A stretch of 39,490 nucleotides of DNA from Chloroflexota bacterium (GCA_011523515.1 WTGO01000111.1:1-39490); one strand, 5' to 3'. Positions 15,555 to 24,490 are shown, counted from the stretch's first letter. Program-made: numbers and translations. The notes: generated by a model from the letters alone, not told the origin.

Positions 15555-17329
15555 CGCTTTCTAAAGACCTCGTATGCTTGCTTGCCCTCGGATAGTCCCT
15601 TGCCATAGATGAGATCGCGGGCGCGAATATCGTAAGCGTTACTGCCGTTGAAATTCTTATTCAAATGATCGAGCGTCTCCTTCACGATGGTAATGCTGCC
15701 GGGCGCTGCGTTTTCCTGGATGCGCTTGGCCGTGTTGATGCTGTGGCCCAGGGCGGTGAATTCGCGCCGTTGAAAGCTGCCTACATTGCCCAGGGTCGCT
15801 ACGCCGGTATACATGCCGATGATGTAATAGTGCGGCTCGGGATCAATGCCCATTTCACGGTACAGGTCCACGAAATGATCACGCATGAGCAAGGCGCCAT
15901 CGAGCGCGCGCTGGGCGTGATTCGACTCGGGATTCAGTTGGGTGTTGAACAGGGCCATCACCTCGTTGCCCATGTATTTGTCGATGATGCCGCCGCATTC
16001 GTGGATGCAGGCAGTGGCCACCGCCTGGTACTGGTTGAGGATTCTCAGCTTTTCGCTGGCTGTGACGTCGGGCAGGGTCGCCCAGGGGCGCACGTCGGCG
16101 AACATACAGGTCACCTCGCGCCGGACGCCGCCCATCTCGATATTGGCGATTTCGTTGATCTGGTCCACCAGGCCTTCGGGCAAGATACGCTTCATCTCGC
16201 GAATGGTCGACTCGTGCTCAACCAAATGAGTGACATCGTCCATCACCAGGGTTACGCCTTGCGTATTGTCATTGCCGTCCTTCAGGGGCGACAGCGACAG
16301 CGCCAGGGCGATCTGGCCGCCGTCGGGGAGGTCCGCGCTTAATTCCAGCGAGTGATCCATATTCTTTTCTTTGACCAGCGCCAGATGCTCGGCCAGCTGC
16401 AGCGCGGTATTGTGGATCAGGTGATCGACCTCGAAGCCGACCGCCGCAGCCGGCATGACATCGAGGATTTCGCCCGCCGCGCGATTGAAGGTATGCACCA
16501 GGTCATTGGAGTCGACGGCGATGATGCCGCTGCCCACCGAAGAAAAGATGTTGTCCATCAAGTCTTTGACGCGCGTGATCTCCGCCAGGATTTGCTCGGC
16601 GCGGCTGTACATATGGGCGTTGGCGATGGCGACCGCCGCGGTGTTGGCGAAGGCCAGCATCAGGTTCAATTCGCGCTCAGTGAATATGCCGGAAACCAGG
16701 CGATTGTCCACGTAAACGACGCCGGTGGTCTGATCCTTGTATTTCAGCGGCACGCAAAGCACCGATCGCAGTACAAAGTTGATGATGCTCTCTGTTGTAG
16801 CCAGCCGCTCATCCTGGAAGGCGTTATCGGCCAGCAGCGGCTCGCCGGTCTCGATAACCTGATTTACCACTGTCATGCTGATCTGCGGCGCGCCGCCGCT
16901 GTCCGCGCCGCGCCCCAGCAATCCGCCTTCGCTGCTGATACGAAATTCGAGCTCGCCGCTGTCGTCGTTGCGCAGGATGATATAGCCGCGCTCGGCCTGC
17001 GTCAGCACGATGACCAGCTCCATGGTTTCCTGCAGGACGGTATCCACATCGAGCGAATTGGTGATGCGCGTGGACATATCGGACAGGGCGCGCAGCTGCT
17101 GCAGCTCGGTCTGCTCCCCCACGACGTTGTCTTCCAGGCGCTTGAAATCTTGCTGCAGCTCGGTAAGCTTCTGCAGAATCGTGGCCGGCATCGCCAGACG
17201 CCGCTTCAGCAGCAGCTCCCGCTGCGACTCGACGGTGGACGTCACTTGCTCAATCAAGCCCTCAAGCTGCCGCAGCTCGGCGATTAAATTGGTCGCGCTA
17301 GTCTGTGCTTCTGACACGCTGATAGTCAC
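15551..17329 (-). CDS. GAF-PAS class III nucleotide cyclase homologue, substrate-binding (C2-like) half
   Basis: A 592-residue paralogue of gene A ('gene B') with the same order: coiled coil (~15-85), GAF (~90-240), PAS (~255-370) and cyclase domain (~405-550). It keeps the first metal Asp (D412, FADVRPW, with the usual GFT lost), but the second is Asn (N455 in DKYMGNE). It retains the base-recognising K451, class IIIb T525 and transition-state N532 and R536 (TALGHSINTAKR), so it resembles a C2-type half. The GTG at 17329 is taken as start. A GTG four codons downstream (17317), with AAGGTGA at better spacing, is a good alternative. As first gene of the operon it lies behind a 259-base gap that probably contains the promoter. 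Confidence 0.9.
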   Translation of the reverse strand: MTISVSEAQTSATNLIAELRQLEGLIEQVTSTVESQRELLLKRRLAMPATILQKLTELQQDFKRLEDNVVGEQTELQQLRALSDMSTRITNSLDVDTVLQETMELVIVLTQAERGYIILRNDDSGELEFRISSEGGLLGRGADSGGAPQISMTVVNQVIETGEPLLADNAFQDERLATTESIINFVLRSVLCVPLKYKDQTTGVVYVDNRLVSGIFTERELNLMLAFANTAAVAIANAHMYSRAEQILAEITRVKDLMDNIFSSVGSGIIAVDSNDLVHTFNRAAGEILDVMPAAAVGFEVDHLIHNTALQLAEHLALVKEKNMDHSLELSADLPDGGQIALALSLSPLKDGNDNTQGVTLVMDDVTHLVEHESTIREMKRILPEGLVDQINEIANIEMGGVRREVTCMFADVRPWATLPDVTASEKLRILNQYQAVATACIHECGGIIDKYMGNEVMALFNTQLNPESNHAQRALDGALLMRDHFVDLYREMGIDPEPHYYIIGMYTGVATLGNVGSFQRREFTALGHSINTAKRIQENAAPGSITIVKETLDHLNKNFNGSNAYDIRARDLIYGKGLSEGKQAYEVFRKR

Positions 17330-17588
17330 CTTGACGATTGTGGCGGCGGCGCCCGGCGCCGCTCAGACGCAGCTACGATAGCTGATCGCTACTATGCTCA
17401 ATAATACAATATCTCAAAATGAAATCGTAAGCTCGATTTCCCAATCCGCCCAAGCGTACTGACGCGCGCGGCCAAAACGCCACCGCGGCAGCCTTGCGCG
17501 CAAAGTGTCTCGTATGCTGAGTATACTGCAATTGCTCGTCGATGACACGCTGCGCCGCCCGCGCGGACGGACCGACAAGGCGCCCGGA

Positions 17589-18902
17589 TTAGCCGCTGCC
17601 GAGGGCCAGGCGCGCCGCGCGGCGGCCGATCTCGACGGCGTAATTCGTCCCGCGATCCCAAGGATACACTTGCGACATGCTGGCCCAGTATACGCCCGGC
17701 AGCGGCGTCCGCAGCGGCGGAATTTTGCGGCTGTGATTCAAGGTCGGCACAGGCTGGGCGTAGGCCGCGCGCCACACCCAGCGCTTCCGTATCCAATCGC
17801 GCTGAAAGTCCGGGTTGATCTTCGACAGCGCGGGCAGGAAACGCTCCACCAAGTCGTCTTCGCTCAGCTGAAAATACTCATGATCGGGCGGCACATAGTC
17901 GCCGCAATAGACGATATGATCGCCGCCGTAGTGTTCGCGTGAGATGTAGTTGGTATGCTCGACCAGCGCCAGAAAGGGGAAGTCCGACTGAGTTTTGTCG
18001 GCCGTGGTCGCCGGCAAATTGAGCCAGTAGGTATCGTCGGACATCAGCGGCTGTTTGAGCGCCAGGACGACGCAGAGCCCGCCGATGCTCTTCAGCGCCG
18101 CCACTTGCTGGCCATAGGCGGTGTCACGCAAGTCCGGCGCCATGCGCAGCAGCAGCCGCGGCGATGTCGTGCTGAGCACGCGGTCGAATTGCTGGAGTTG
18201 CCCGCCGATGCGCAGCGCCGGATTGCCTTCGCGCAGATGGATTTCTTCAACTGGCGCCTGCAAATGAATTGTCGCGCCTTGCGCGCGCAGCTGCCCGGCC
18301 AGTTCATCCAGGAAGGCTTGGAAACCGCCGGTGTAGGCGCCCAGCTTGAGCGTGCGCTTGACGATGCGCGCCCACATGAATGACATCGGCACTTGATCGA
18401 ATTGCCCGGCGAATTTGCCGATGAGCAGCGGCTTGAAGAATTTCTCGTAAGCCTCGGCGCCCATCCAGCGGCGCATCCAGTCGGCGGCGGTGACGCGCTC
18501 GAAGGGTTGCCAGCGCGGCGCGAATTTGATGGCCATGCCGGCCAAGCCCATGCGTACAGTGGATATCAGCGAGAGCGGCAGGAAGATCGCCGAGGGCGAA
18601 ATCTCGCTGCGCACCGGCTTGCCGTCGACCCAGTAGCTGGTTTTGGGGCGCGGGAAGACGATCTTGTCGCGCACGCCCATCTCCTCGGCCAGGCCCAGGA
18701 TATCGTGGTCGGTGGCGAACCAGTGGTGGTAGAACTTTTCCAGCGTCCAGTCCCAGCTGTCGTCTTTGAAGCCGGCCGCCAGGCCGCCGACTCGGTCAGC
18801 CGCTTCGAAAATGGTGACATGGCGCCCGGCGCGGGCGAAGTCCCAGGCGGCGGCCAGCCCGGTCGCGCCGGCGCCGATGATGCCGATTTGGAGTTGTGTC
18901 AT
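17589..18902 (-). CDS. FAD-dependent amine oxidase/protoporphyrinogen oxidase-like oxidoreductase
   Basis: From the ATG at 18902 the protein has 437 residues; an 18-residue longer frame lacks support. It opens with the Rossmann dinucleotide motif IGIIGAGATGLAAAWDFARAG, followed by the second FAD-contact strand VTIFEAADRVGGLAAGF, as in flavin amine oxidases and phytoene-desaturase-like proteins. The C-terminal FAD-closing segment is PGVYWASMSQVYPWDRGTNY. Family members often act on polyprenyl or cell-surface sugar intermediates. The substrate cannot be named. It lies 93 bases downstream of tsaD on the same strand, with no evident functional link. Confidence 0.88.
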   Translation of the reverse strand: MTQLQIGIIGAGATGLAAAWDFARAGRHVTIFEAADRVGGLAAGFKDDSWDWTLEKFYHHWFATDHDILGLAEEMGVRDKIVFPRPKTSYWVDGKPVRSEISPSAIFLPLSLISTVRMGLAGMAIKFAPRWQPFERVTAADWMRRWMGAEAYEKFFKPLLIGKFAGQFDQVPMSFMWARIVKRTLKLGAYTGGFQAFLDELAGQLRAQGATIHLQAPVEEIHLREGNPALRIGGQLQQFDRVLSTTSPRLLLRMAPDLRDTAYGQQVAALKSIGGLCVVLALKQPLMSDDTYWLNLPATTADKTQSDFPFLALVEHTNYISREHYGGDHIVYCGDYVPPDHEYFQLSEDDLVERFLPALSKINPDFQRDWIRKRWVWRAAYAQPVPTLNHSRKIPPLRTPLPGVYWASMSQVYPWDRGTNYAVEIGRRAARLALGSG

Positions 18903-18995
18903 GCGCTGCCTGTGTACCCGGCGTCTATCGCAACTGATGATTGTACAGCGGCTCAAGCGAATCTGCGCGGAGGGCGGCGGCGCAATCCCACGCTA

Positions 18996-20075
18996 TCAAA
19001 CCTGGCTGAGGCCGTCGGCATACACATCCTCGCTCAAGCGCCAGCTGGGGCGCGCCTCGAAATCCAGCGGACTGCGGAAGCCAGTGCGAAGGCGGAAATA
19101 CGCAGCCGCGCCGATCATGGCGGCGTTGTCCGTACAGAGTGACAAGGGCGGACAGTACAGCGGCAGGTCCAGCGCGGCGCCTAACTTCCGGCGCAGCAGT
19201 GTATTGGCGCTGACGCCGCCCGTCAGCAGCACCGCCTGCACCGCGAAGTCGCGCGCCGCTCGACGAGTCGCAGCGACCAGCGCGTCGGTCAGCGCGTCCT
19301 GAAAGGCGGCCGCGACATCGGCGATTTTGACATCATCGCGCAACTCCGCGATCCGCTCCTCGCCGCGGCGGCGCTGATTGCGGCGCCCGCTCGGCTGCAC
19401 AGTCACCGCGCGCATGACCGCCGTTTTCAGCCCGCTGAAGCTGAGGTCGTAGGCGCCATCGGTTTTGGCGCGGGGGAAACGATAGGCGCTGGCGTTACCG
19501 TCTTGGGCGGCCGCTTCGATGGCCGGGCCGCCGGGAAAGGGCAAGCCGAGCAAACGCCCGACCTTGTCGAAGGCTTCGCCGGCGGCGTCGTCGATCGTGC
19601 CACCGAGCCGCTGGTAGACGCCGTGCGCCGTCATCAGCACGAGCTCGCTGTGCCCGCCGGAGACGATCAGCGCCAGCAGCGGAAAATCGGGCCGGTCGAA
19701 TTCCGGCGTCAGCCACAGCGAGTAGATATGCCCTTCCAGGTGGTTGATGCCCAGCAGTGGCAAGCCGGTCGCCAGCGCCAGCCCCTTGGCGAAGTTAATG
19801 CCCACAAGCAGCGAGCCGACCAGACCCGGCCCTTGCGTCACCGCCAGCGCGTCCAGGTCGGCATAGTCGATGTCGGCTTCCGTCATGGCCTGCGCCGCTA
19901 CCGCGCTGATGCTTTCGGCATGAGCGCGGGATGCCAGCTCAGGGTAGACCCCGCCGTACTGGGCGTGCAGGTCGATCTGCGAGGCGACCACGTTGGAGCG
20001 CCGGGTCGGGCCGGCGCTGATGACGGCGGCGGAGGTTTCGTCGCAGGAGGTTTCGATGGCGAGAATGGTGCTCAT
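18996..20075 (-). CDS. tsaD: tRNA N6-adenosine threonylcarbamoyltransferase TsaD
   Basis: From the ATG at 20075 the product is 359 residues, a typical length. The open frame upstream is antisense to the AAA gene and is rejected; an ATG three codons upstream is possible. TsaD transfers the threonylcarbamoyl group from TC-AMP to A37 of ANN-decoding tRNAs, acting with TsaB and TsaE. Motifs present are ILAIETSCDETSAAV, the metal-binding INHLEGH (H112, H116), SGGHSELVL, GEAFDKVGRLLGLPFPGGP and LTGGVSANTLLR. It is divergent from the AAA/TOPRIM pair with an 84-base gap between start codons. Confidence 0.96.
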   Translation of the reverse strand: MSTILAIETSCDETSAAVISAGPTRRSNVVASQIDLHAQYGGVYPELASRAHAESISAVAAQAMTEADIDYADLDALAVTQGPGLVGSLLVGINFAKGLALATGLPLLGINHLEGHIYSLWLTPEFDRPDFPLLALIVSGGHSELVLMTAHGVYQRLGGTIDDAAGEAFDKVGRLLGLPFPGGPAIEAAAQDGNASAYRFPRAKTDGAYDLSFSGLKTAVMRAVTVQPSGRRNQRRRGEERIAELRDDVKIADVAAAFQDALTDALVAATRRAARDFAVQAVLLTGGVSANTLLRRKLGAALDLPLYCPPLSLCTDNAAMIGAAAYFRLRTGFRSPLDFEARPSWRLSEDVYADGLSQV

Positions 20076-20115
20076 GGCGGGCATTGTAGCACTGAAATTA
20101 GGCGGCGCTGAGATG

Positions 20116-20121
20116 TATAAT
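20116..20121 (+). promoter_or_regulatory. Candidate -10 element for the AAA/TOPRIM operon
   Basis: TATAAT lies 38 bases before the ATG at 20160 in the divergent gap with tsaD and is preceded directly by TG. A good -35 at 17-base spacing is not obvious (TGAAAT at 20093-20098 is weak). It is the only perfect consensus -10 noted in an intergenic gap of this window. Judged by eye. Confidence 0.45.
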
Positions 20122-20159
20122 GATGGGCGAGTGAAACGCGTAGCGTGGGAAGGCGCGAT

Positions 20160-21269
20160 ATGTACAAGACATTTCGGGTGAAGAATTTCCGCTGTTTCAA
20201 GGACTTGCAGATCAACGATCTGGGCCGGGTGAATCTGATTGCGGGGAAGAATAATACCGGCAAGACTGCGCTTCTGGAGGCGATGTATTTGCATTCCGGG
20301 AATCGGAATGTGAAGACACTTCTACGGACAGAACAGATCACCTACTACCGCAGCGCTCGTGAGAGCTATCCGATGCCACGCGACCTTGAGGAAGATGCGC
20401 CAAGCATTGTTAGCTGGAGTGACATCTTTTTCAACATGGAGTCAGACACATGTATTGAACTATCAGCTGATGTGTGCAGTCAGCAACTGTCTCTATTTGA
20501 CAGCGAACCCAGCAAACTCAGCATAGCCGAAATTCCGCCAGACTCCCAGAGATTTGATGATACGTTAAAAGAATTCAGAATTGATTATCCGCAATCCAAT
20601 GAGGAATTTGAACTACTTGTATTTGAACCTAGTAGCGGAAGACCAACTTTCGCACTGCTGGTAAATGGGCGAGTTCGCACTACCCGCCAAACAAACATCG
20701 TTATGCAATCGAGATTCTCTTACCCACGAGAGAAAACGTCGTCGAACGTGGATTCAAAACGGTTCAGCAGAATGAGAGTAGAAAATGACACATCCAAGCT
20801 GATTGAGGCATTGAAGGTTTTCGAGGATAGACTGTCTGCACTTGAATTTCTTAACGATGGAACTGAATGGCGTATGTACGCGGAAATAGGTCTGCCCAAA
20901 CCAACGTCGATGGCAAGCATGGGCGATGGAATCAATCGGCTTGTCAGCTTGCTCTTGGAAATGAGCGACGTACCACACGGCGTGATCTTTATTGATGAAA
21001 TCGAGAATGGCATCCACTATTCTGTTCAGAAGGATGTTTGGGACGCCATTTCTCTATTCGCAAGAGAAATGGACATCCAGGTCTTTGCCACGACGCACAG
21101 TTACGAAATGATTGAAGCCGCGCACGACGCCTTCAAAGACGACGATCCCTATGAGTTCCGATTTCACCGCCTGTACCGAGACGCAACGACGGGCAACATC
21201 GAGGCGCGCACCTACAATGAATTCAGTATTGATGCAGCAATTAGCAGAGATCGCGAGGTTCGTGGATGA
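20160..21269 (+). CDS. AAA family ATPase (OLD/AAA15-like), pair with TOPRIM protein
   Basis: The ATG at 20160 has AAGG at good spacing and gives 369 residues. The N-terminus YKTFRVKNFRCFKDLQI leads into Walker A GKNNTGKT (29-36, K35). The C-terminal half has a signature-like GDGINRLVSLLLEM, Walker B VIFIDEIENGIH (D279, E280) and the switch-like TTHS with H313. This is the ABC-type ATPase core of OLD nucleases and of AriA in PARIS, without a nuclease domain of its own. The stop overlaps the next gene's start as ATGA, and that gene encodes a TOPRIM protein. Base composition is clearly more AT-rich than the flanking genes, suggesting acquisition. An antiviral role is inferred from the gene pair. 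Confidence 0.85.
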   Translation: MYKTFRVKNFRCFKDLQINDLGRVNLIAGKNNTGKTALLEAMYLHSGNRNVKTLLRTEQITYYRSARESYPMPRDLEEDAPSIVSWSDIFFNMESDTCIELSADVCSQQLSLFDSEPSKLSIAEIPPDSQRFDDTLKEFRIDYPQSNEEFELLVFEPSSGRPTFALLVNGRVRTTRQTNIVMQSRFSYPREKTSSNVDSKRFSRMRVENDTSKLIEALKVFEDRLSALEFLNDGTEWRMYAEIGLPKPTSMASMGDGINRLVSLLLEMSDVPHGVIFIDEIENGIHYSVQKDVWDAISLFAREMDIQVFATTHSYEMIEAAHDAFKDDDPYEFRFHRLYRDATTGNIEARTYNEFSIDAAISRDREVRG

Positions 21270-21982
21270 GCGATACGTCGCTAAACGGCAAGTTGCGCTT
21301 GCTCGTAGTCGAAGGCAGAGGTGACGAATACTTTTTCACCAAACTGCTTGAGCACCTTGGAAAACAAGAGAGCTTTGAATTCGTTGATTGCGAGGGCAAG
21401 CACAATCTGGATGAGGAATTGACCAATATATTGAACCGCGACGATTTCGCGGAAATCACAGACATCGGAATTGTCCTTGACAACGACTATCCGGAGAATC
21501 GAAATGGCAACAACGCGTTCAACGCAGTAATCGAGGCAATTGAGGTCGCCAACAAGAATTTCATTATGAACAATCCACAGATCTCGCGGAGGCTTGTCAA
21601 ACCGCGAGCGCCTCGCGTTAAGATGGTCGGGCGCCCGCGTGTCTCAGCGCTACTTCTTCCTTCTGATGATGAAGACGGAGCGATAGAAGATCTCGTGTTC
21701 GCTGCTCTGCACAAAGACAAAATATTAGACTGTGTTAATGCATATTTCACTTGTTTGTGTGAAGCCGGCATCAAAAGTAACGAAGCTCGTCTTCCCAAAA
21801 GCAAGCTCAGTGCATACATCTCAGGAATAGTCACCGACGAGGACTTCGCACGGCACGATGACGCTAAGCGCCTTTTCCTAACGCAGGCAATCGACATGAA
21901 GTGGTGGCAAGAAAAAGATATGTGGAACCGACCAGCTTTCGACGACGCCAAAGCCTTCCTCACCCAACTCCTCGACGATTAA
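21266..21982 (+). CDS. TOPRIM-like (DUF3226/DUF4435-like) effector protein
   Basis: A 238-residue protein starting within the stop of the AAA gene (ATGA, 21266-21269). It begins with a TOPRIM pattern: LRLLVVEGRGDEYFF with catalytic-type E16, then IGIVLDNDYPEN with the D-x-D pair D72 and D74. A later acidic segment (EDGAIEDLVFAAL) is typical of DUF3226-type proteins. TOPRIM domains bind Mg2+ and cut or join nucleic acids. In PARIS the AriB TOPRIM effector is released by its ATPase partner and cleaves tRNA; OLD proteins fuse both modules. The sequence alone does not tell which activity applies. Composition is AT-rich like its partner. Confidence 0.8.
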   Translation: MSDTSLNGKLRLLVVEGRGDEYFFTKLLEHLGKQESFEFVDCEGKHNLDEELTNILNRDDFAEITDIGIVLDNDYPENRNGNNAFNAVIEAIEVANKNFIMNNPQISRRLVKPRAPRVKMVGRPRVSALLLPSDDEDGAIEDLVFAALHKDKILDCVNAYFTCLCEAGIKSNEARLPKSKLSAYISGIVTDEDFARHDDAKRLFLTQAIDMKWWQEKDMWNRPAFDDAKAFLTQLLDD

Positions 21983-22075
21983 GCGCCCGCTCCCTGCGCC
22001 GGAATCTTAATGTCAATTGCCCCGCCCCATGTGGTAAGCTTGATGTAGCGCAGGCAGGGTTCCCCGGAGTGCATC

Positions 22076-23443
22076 ATGCCCACCTTCAGTCAGCGACTGC
22101 CTTGGATAATCGCCGCGGCGGCCGGCGTCGGCCTCTTCGTGGCATTCGCCGTTTGGGGCGGCATCCCCGCTGGTGTGAGCGCCGGCGCCTTCTGGGCACA
22201 AAGCGGACTATTCTTGCTGGTGATTTGCGCCTTCGTCCTGGCCTTTTGGCACTTGCTGGTTCGTCCCTTAGCGCCCGGTCTACGTCAGCAGGAGAAACGC
22301 GCCTTGACGTTCCGGGCGCGGGAGATCTTGGCGCTTGTTCTTGCATTTGGCGGCTTGGCCACGGTCGTCGGCGGCGTCTGGGACGAAGTGTGGCACCGCA
22401 ATTTCGGCATTCCATTTGGCGAAGACTTGCTGTGGCGACCGCATTTGCTGATCTATTTCGGCTTCGCAACAGCCGGCGCCTGTGGATTCTGGGCGCTGCT
22501 CTATCTTAATCGCAAACTGCGCGGCAACTTTCAGCAGCGATTCCGCGCCAATATCATGGTCGGGCTGCTCATCCTGAATGCGGCCTTTCTACTTTATGCC
22601 TTGCCGGCGGACCCGGTCTGGCACATGATCTTCGGCGAAGACATCACGCCCTGGAGCGTGCCGCATCTGATCTTGCTGATCAGCTTCGTCTTGACCCAAC
22701 TGCTGGCCCTGGAGTTGCACGTGTCGACCTGGCGGCGGCATGACTGGCATGTCATCTTCAAGCTGCGGCTGAGCGACAGCTTGTCGCTTTTAATGCTGGC
22801 GGCCATGCAGATGTTGTGGCTGCAGCTGATGCTGATCGATTGGGACGCGGCCATTGTCGGCATTAGTTACGGTCCGATTGAACTGTATCGTCCGGAATGG
22901 CTGCTGGCGGCCAACCTGACCGCCTGCGTTACCTTTGTGGGTGTGTTGGCCACGCGCGTTACCCGCTGCGCCGGCGCGGCTACGGCGGCCGGGCTGTTGG
23001 CGTTGCTCATTCGCCTGGTCCTCATCCGGCTGTTTGACGCCGATATGCTGCAAGTCGCGGCTTGGATTGTCGCGCTGCCGCCCCTGCTCGCCATCGACAT
23101 TTGGGCGTACTACTGTAGCGCGATCCGCAAGGCGGAGCCGACGTGGCGCGGGACCGCCGTCGCCATCATTGCCGCCATGGTCTTGAATACCCCGGTAATA
23201 CGCAGCATGTACCAGCTGCCGAACAGGGACGATCTCGCTTACGCCGCGGCCATCATCGTGACCGGTTTGGGCATGAGCTGGCTGGCCAGTCAGCTGGCTA
23301 GCGCCATGCTGCGCCAGCGTGAGGCGACCGTAACCGCGACAAGCGAGAGCCAGAGCATCACGCCGACGGTTTCCTTCGGCATATTGGCTGGCTTCCTGGC
23401 TTTCATCGTCGTCTTCATCGCGACAGCCGCGCCGCCGATTTGA
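22076..23443 (+). CDS. Polytopic membrane protein of unknown function (about 12 helices)
   Basis: A 455-residue hydrophobic protein with GGAG six bases before the ATG at 22076. Roughly twelve membrane helices are visible, the first at residues 8-28. Polar or aromatic loop signatures include GGVWDEVWHRNFGIPFGEDL, RPHLLIYFGF, DPVWHMIFGEDITPWSVPH and MLIDWDAAIVGISYGP, with His and Asp/Glu residues near the membrane edges that could bind a metal or cofactor. I do not recognise a named family. It ends 29 bases before the chosen start of the lipoprotein gene (or overlaps it by 4 bases with an alternative TTG start), so the two are probably one operon. Confidence 0.8.
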   Translation: MPTFSQRLPWIIAAAAGVGLFVAFAVWGGIPAGVSAGAFWAQSGLFLLVICAFVLAFWHLLVRPLAPGLRQQEKRALTFRAREILALVLAFGGLATVVGGVWDEVWHRNFGIPFGEDLLWRPHLLIYFGFATAGACGFWALLYLNRKLRGNFQQRFRANIMVGLLILNAAFLLYALPADPVWHMIFGEDITPWSVPHLILLISFVLTQLLALELHVSTWRRHDWHVIFKLRLSDSLSLLMLAAMQMLWLQLMLIDWDAAIVGISYGPIELYRPEWLLAANLTACVTFVGVLATRVTRCAGAATAAGLLALLIRLVLIRLFDADMLQVAAWIVALPPLLAIDIWAYYCSAIRKAEPTWRGTAVAIIAAMVLNTPVIRSMYQLPNRDDLAYAAAIIVTGLGMSWLASQLASAMLRQREATVTATSESQSITPTVSFGILAGFLAFIVVFIATAAPPI

Positions 23444-23472
23444 CTTTGCGCAAAGACGCTATACTTGTCCGC

Positions 23473-24219
23473 GTGACAAGGCACAATCATTTTCGCGCGG
23501 CCGCGCGCCTGATCGCCGGCCTTTGCCTGGCCTGGACGCTGACCGCCTGCAGCGCTATTGAGCTGCATCAGCAGATGGCCAGCCAGACTGCTGCCGCGCG
23601 CAGCGGCGGCGCTGAGGGGCCAGCCGCCGACGCCCGCGCCACGCTGGCCGCCTACAAAGCGACGGCGGGGGCGCAGTTGCAGCGCGCCACGGATTCCGCC
23701 GCAACGTTGACCGCGCTGGAGGCGACTGCCACGCCAACGTCAGCGCCGGGCGCCAGCCCGGACTTCATAGCGAGCGCAGCCGACACAGTCGTCTACGGCA
23801 CAGTGCCGATCGACAGCGACCGGCTGAACATCATCGCGGCCTTGGCTTTTGATGCCGATGGACACTTGCTGGCGGCGACCCGCGCCGGTGAGGTGTATCG
23901 CCTGAGCGATAAGGACGGCGACGGGCTGGCGGACGAGACGGCGCTGATCTTCTCCGACGAGCAAGAGGCGCTGGGACAAGTCTCAGGCATGTTCCTGAGG
24001 GGCGCGAGCCTACTGCTGATGCACGGCGGCGCGCTCAGCCAGCTGCGGGACGCTGACGGCGACGGCCGCTACGAGACGGTCACGCTGCTCAGCGAGGGAC
24101 TGCCGGCCGCGCAGAGCGCCTTGCGCGCCAGCAATGGCATCGCCCAGGCGCCGGACGGGCGGCTCTTCACCGCTGATATTGATAGCGGCGAGATCTTGCA
24201 TATAGTGCTGCAGGAATAG
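23473..24219 (+). CDS. Lipoprotein with calcium-loop and propeller-like motifs
   Basis: From the GTG at 23473 the product is 248 residues, with a classic signal (AARLIAGLCLAWTLTAC) ending in the lipobox L-T-A-C, lipidated Cys26. A TTG at 23440 overlapping the previous stop would add 11 residues. After an Ala/Thr-rich linker comes a segment of about 130 residues with two DxDxDG calcium-loop motifs, SDKDGDGLAD and RDADGDGRYE, and propeller-like phrases (LAFDADGHLLAATRAGEVYRL, ASNGIAQAPDGRLFTADI) similar to sorbosone/glucose dehydrogenase-like propellers. The propeller is too short to be complete. A TATACT word at 23460-23465 could be a -10 for a nearly leaderless transcript. Confidence 0.75.
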   Translation: MTRHNHFRAAARLIAGLCLAWTLTACSAIELHQQMASQTAAARSGGAEGPAADARATLAAYKATAGAQLQRATDSAATLTALEATATPTSAPGASPDFIASAADTVVYGTVPIDSDRLNIIAALAFDADGHLLAATRAGEVYRLSDKDGDGLADETALIFSDEQEALGQVSGMFLRGASLLLMHGGALSQLRDADGDGRYETVTLLSEGLPAAQSALRASNGIAQAPDGRLFTADIDSGEILHIVLQE

Positions 24220-24346
24220 CCGCGCTTCAGCACTGATTCCCCTTTACTCCGCAAAACTTTGGTATCGCAATAAGACGTCCACGGGCCGAGGGCGCTGAGT
24301 CGAGCGCACAGCGACGAGAATCCGAATGAGACTTGAAGCTGTCGTT

Positions 24347-24370
24347 GGGCGAGCCAAGGCTCGCCCCTAC
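24347..24370. repeat. Palindromic repeat GGGCGAGCC-AA-GGCTCGCCC
   Basis: A perfect 9-bp inverted repeat with a 2-base centre, followed by CTAC. The same unit, including the CTAC tail, recurs at 36577 and 39380, with variants at 27415, 29047 and 37987. It lies in the 271-base gap between the lipoprotein gene and sthA, which holds no gene. Confidence 0.8.
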
Positions 24371-24428
24371 AAAGCAGCCGTTCACCCACTGACTGACATA
24401 CCACCGAGCTACGGGAAGTCGCGCTATG

Positions 24429-24458
24429 CTTGCCGGCGCGGGCGATTCTGCGCTATTC
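24429..24458 (+). promoter_or_regulatory. Candidate sigma70-type promoter of sthA
   Basis: TTGCCG (24429-24434) and TATTCT (24453-24458) with an 18-base spacer lie upstream of the ATG at 24491. The start of transcription would be near 24465, leaving a leader of about 25 bases that contains the GAGG ribosome binding site. Judged by eye. Confidence 0.4.
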
Positions 24459-24490
24459 TCTGAGTAGCAGTTGGATGAGCGAGGCGGATC

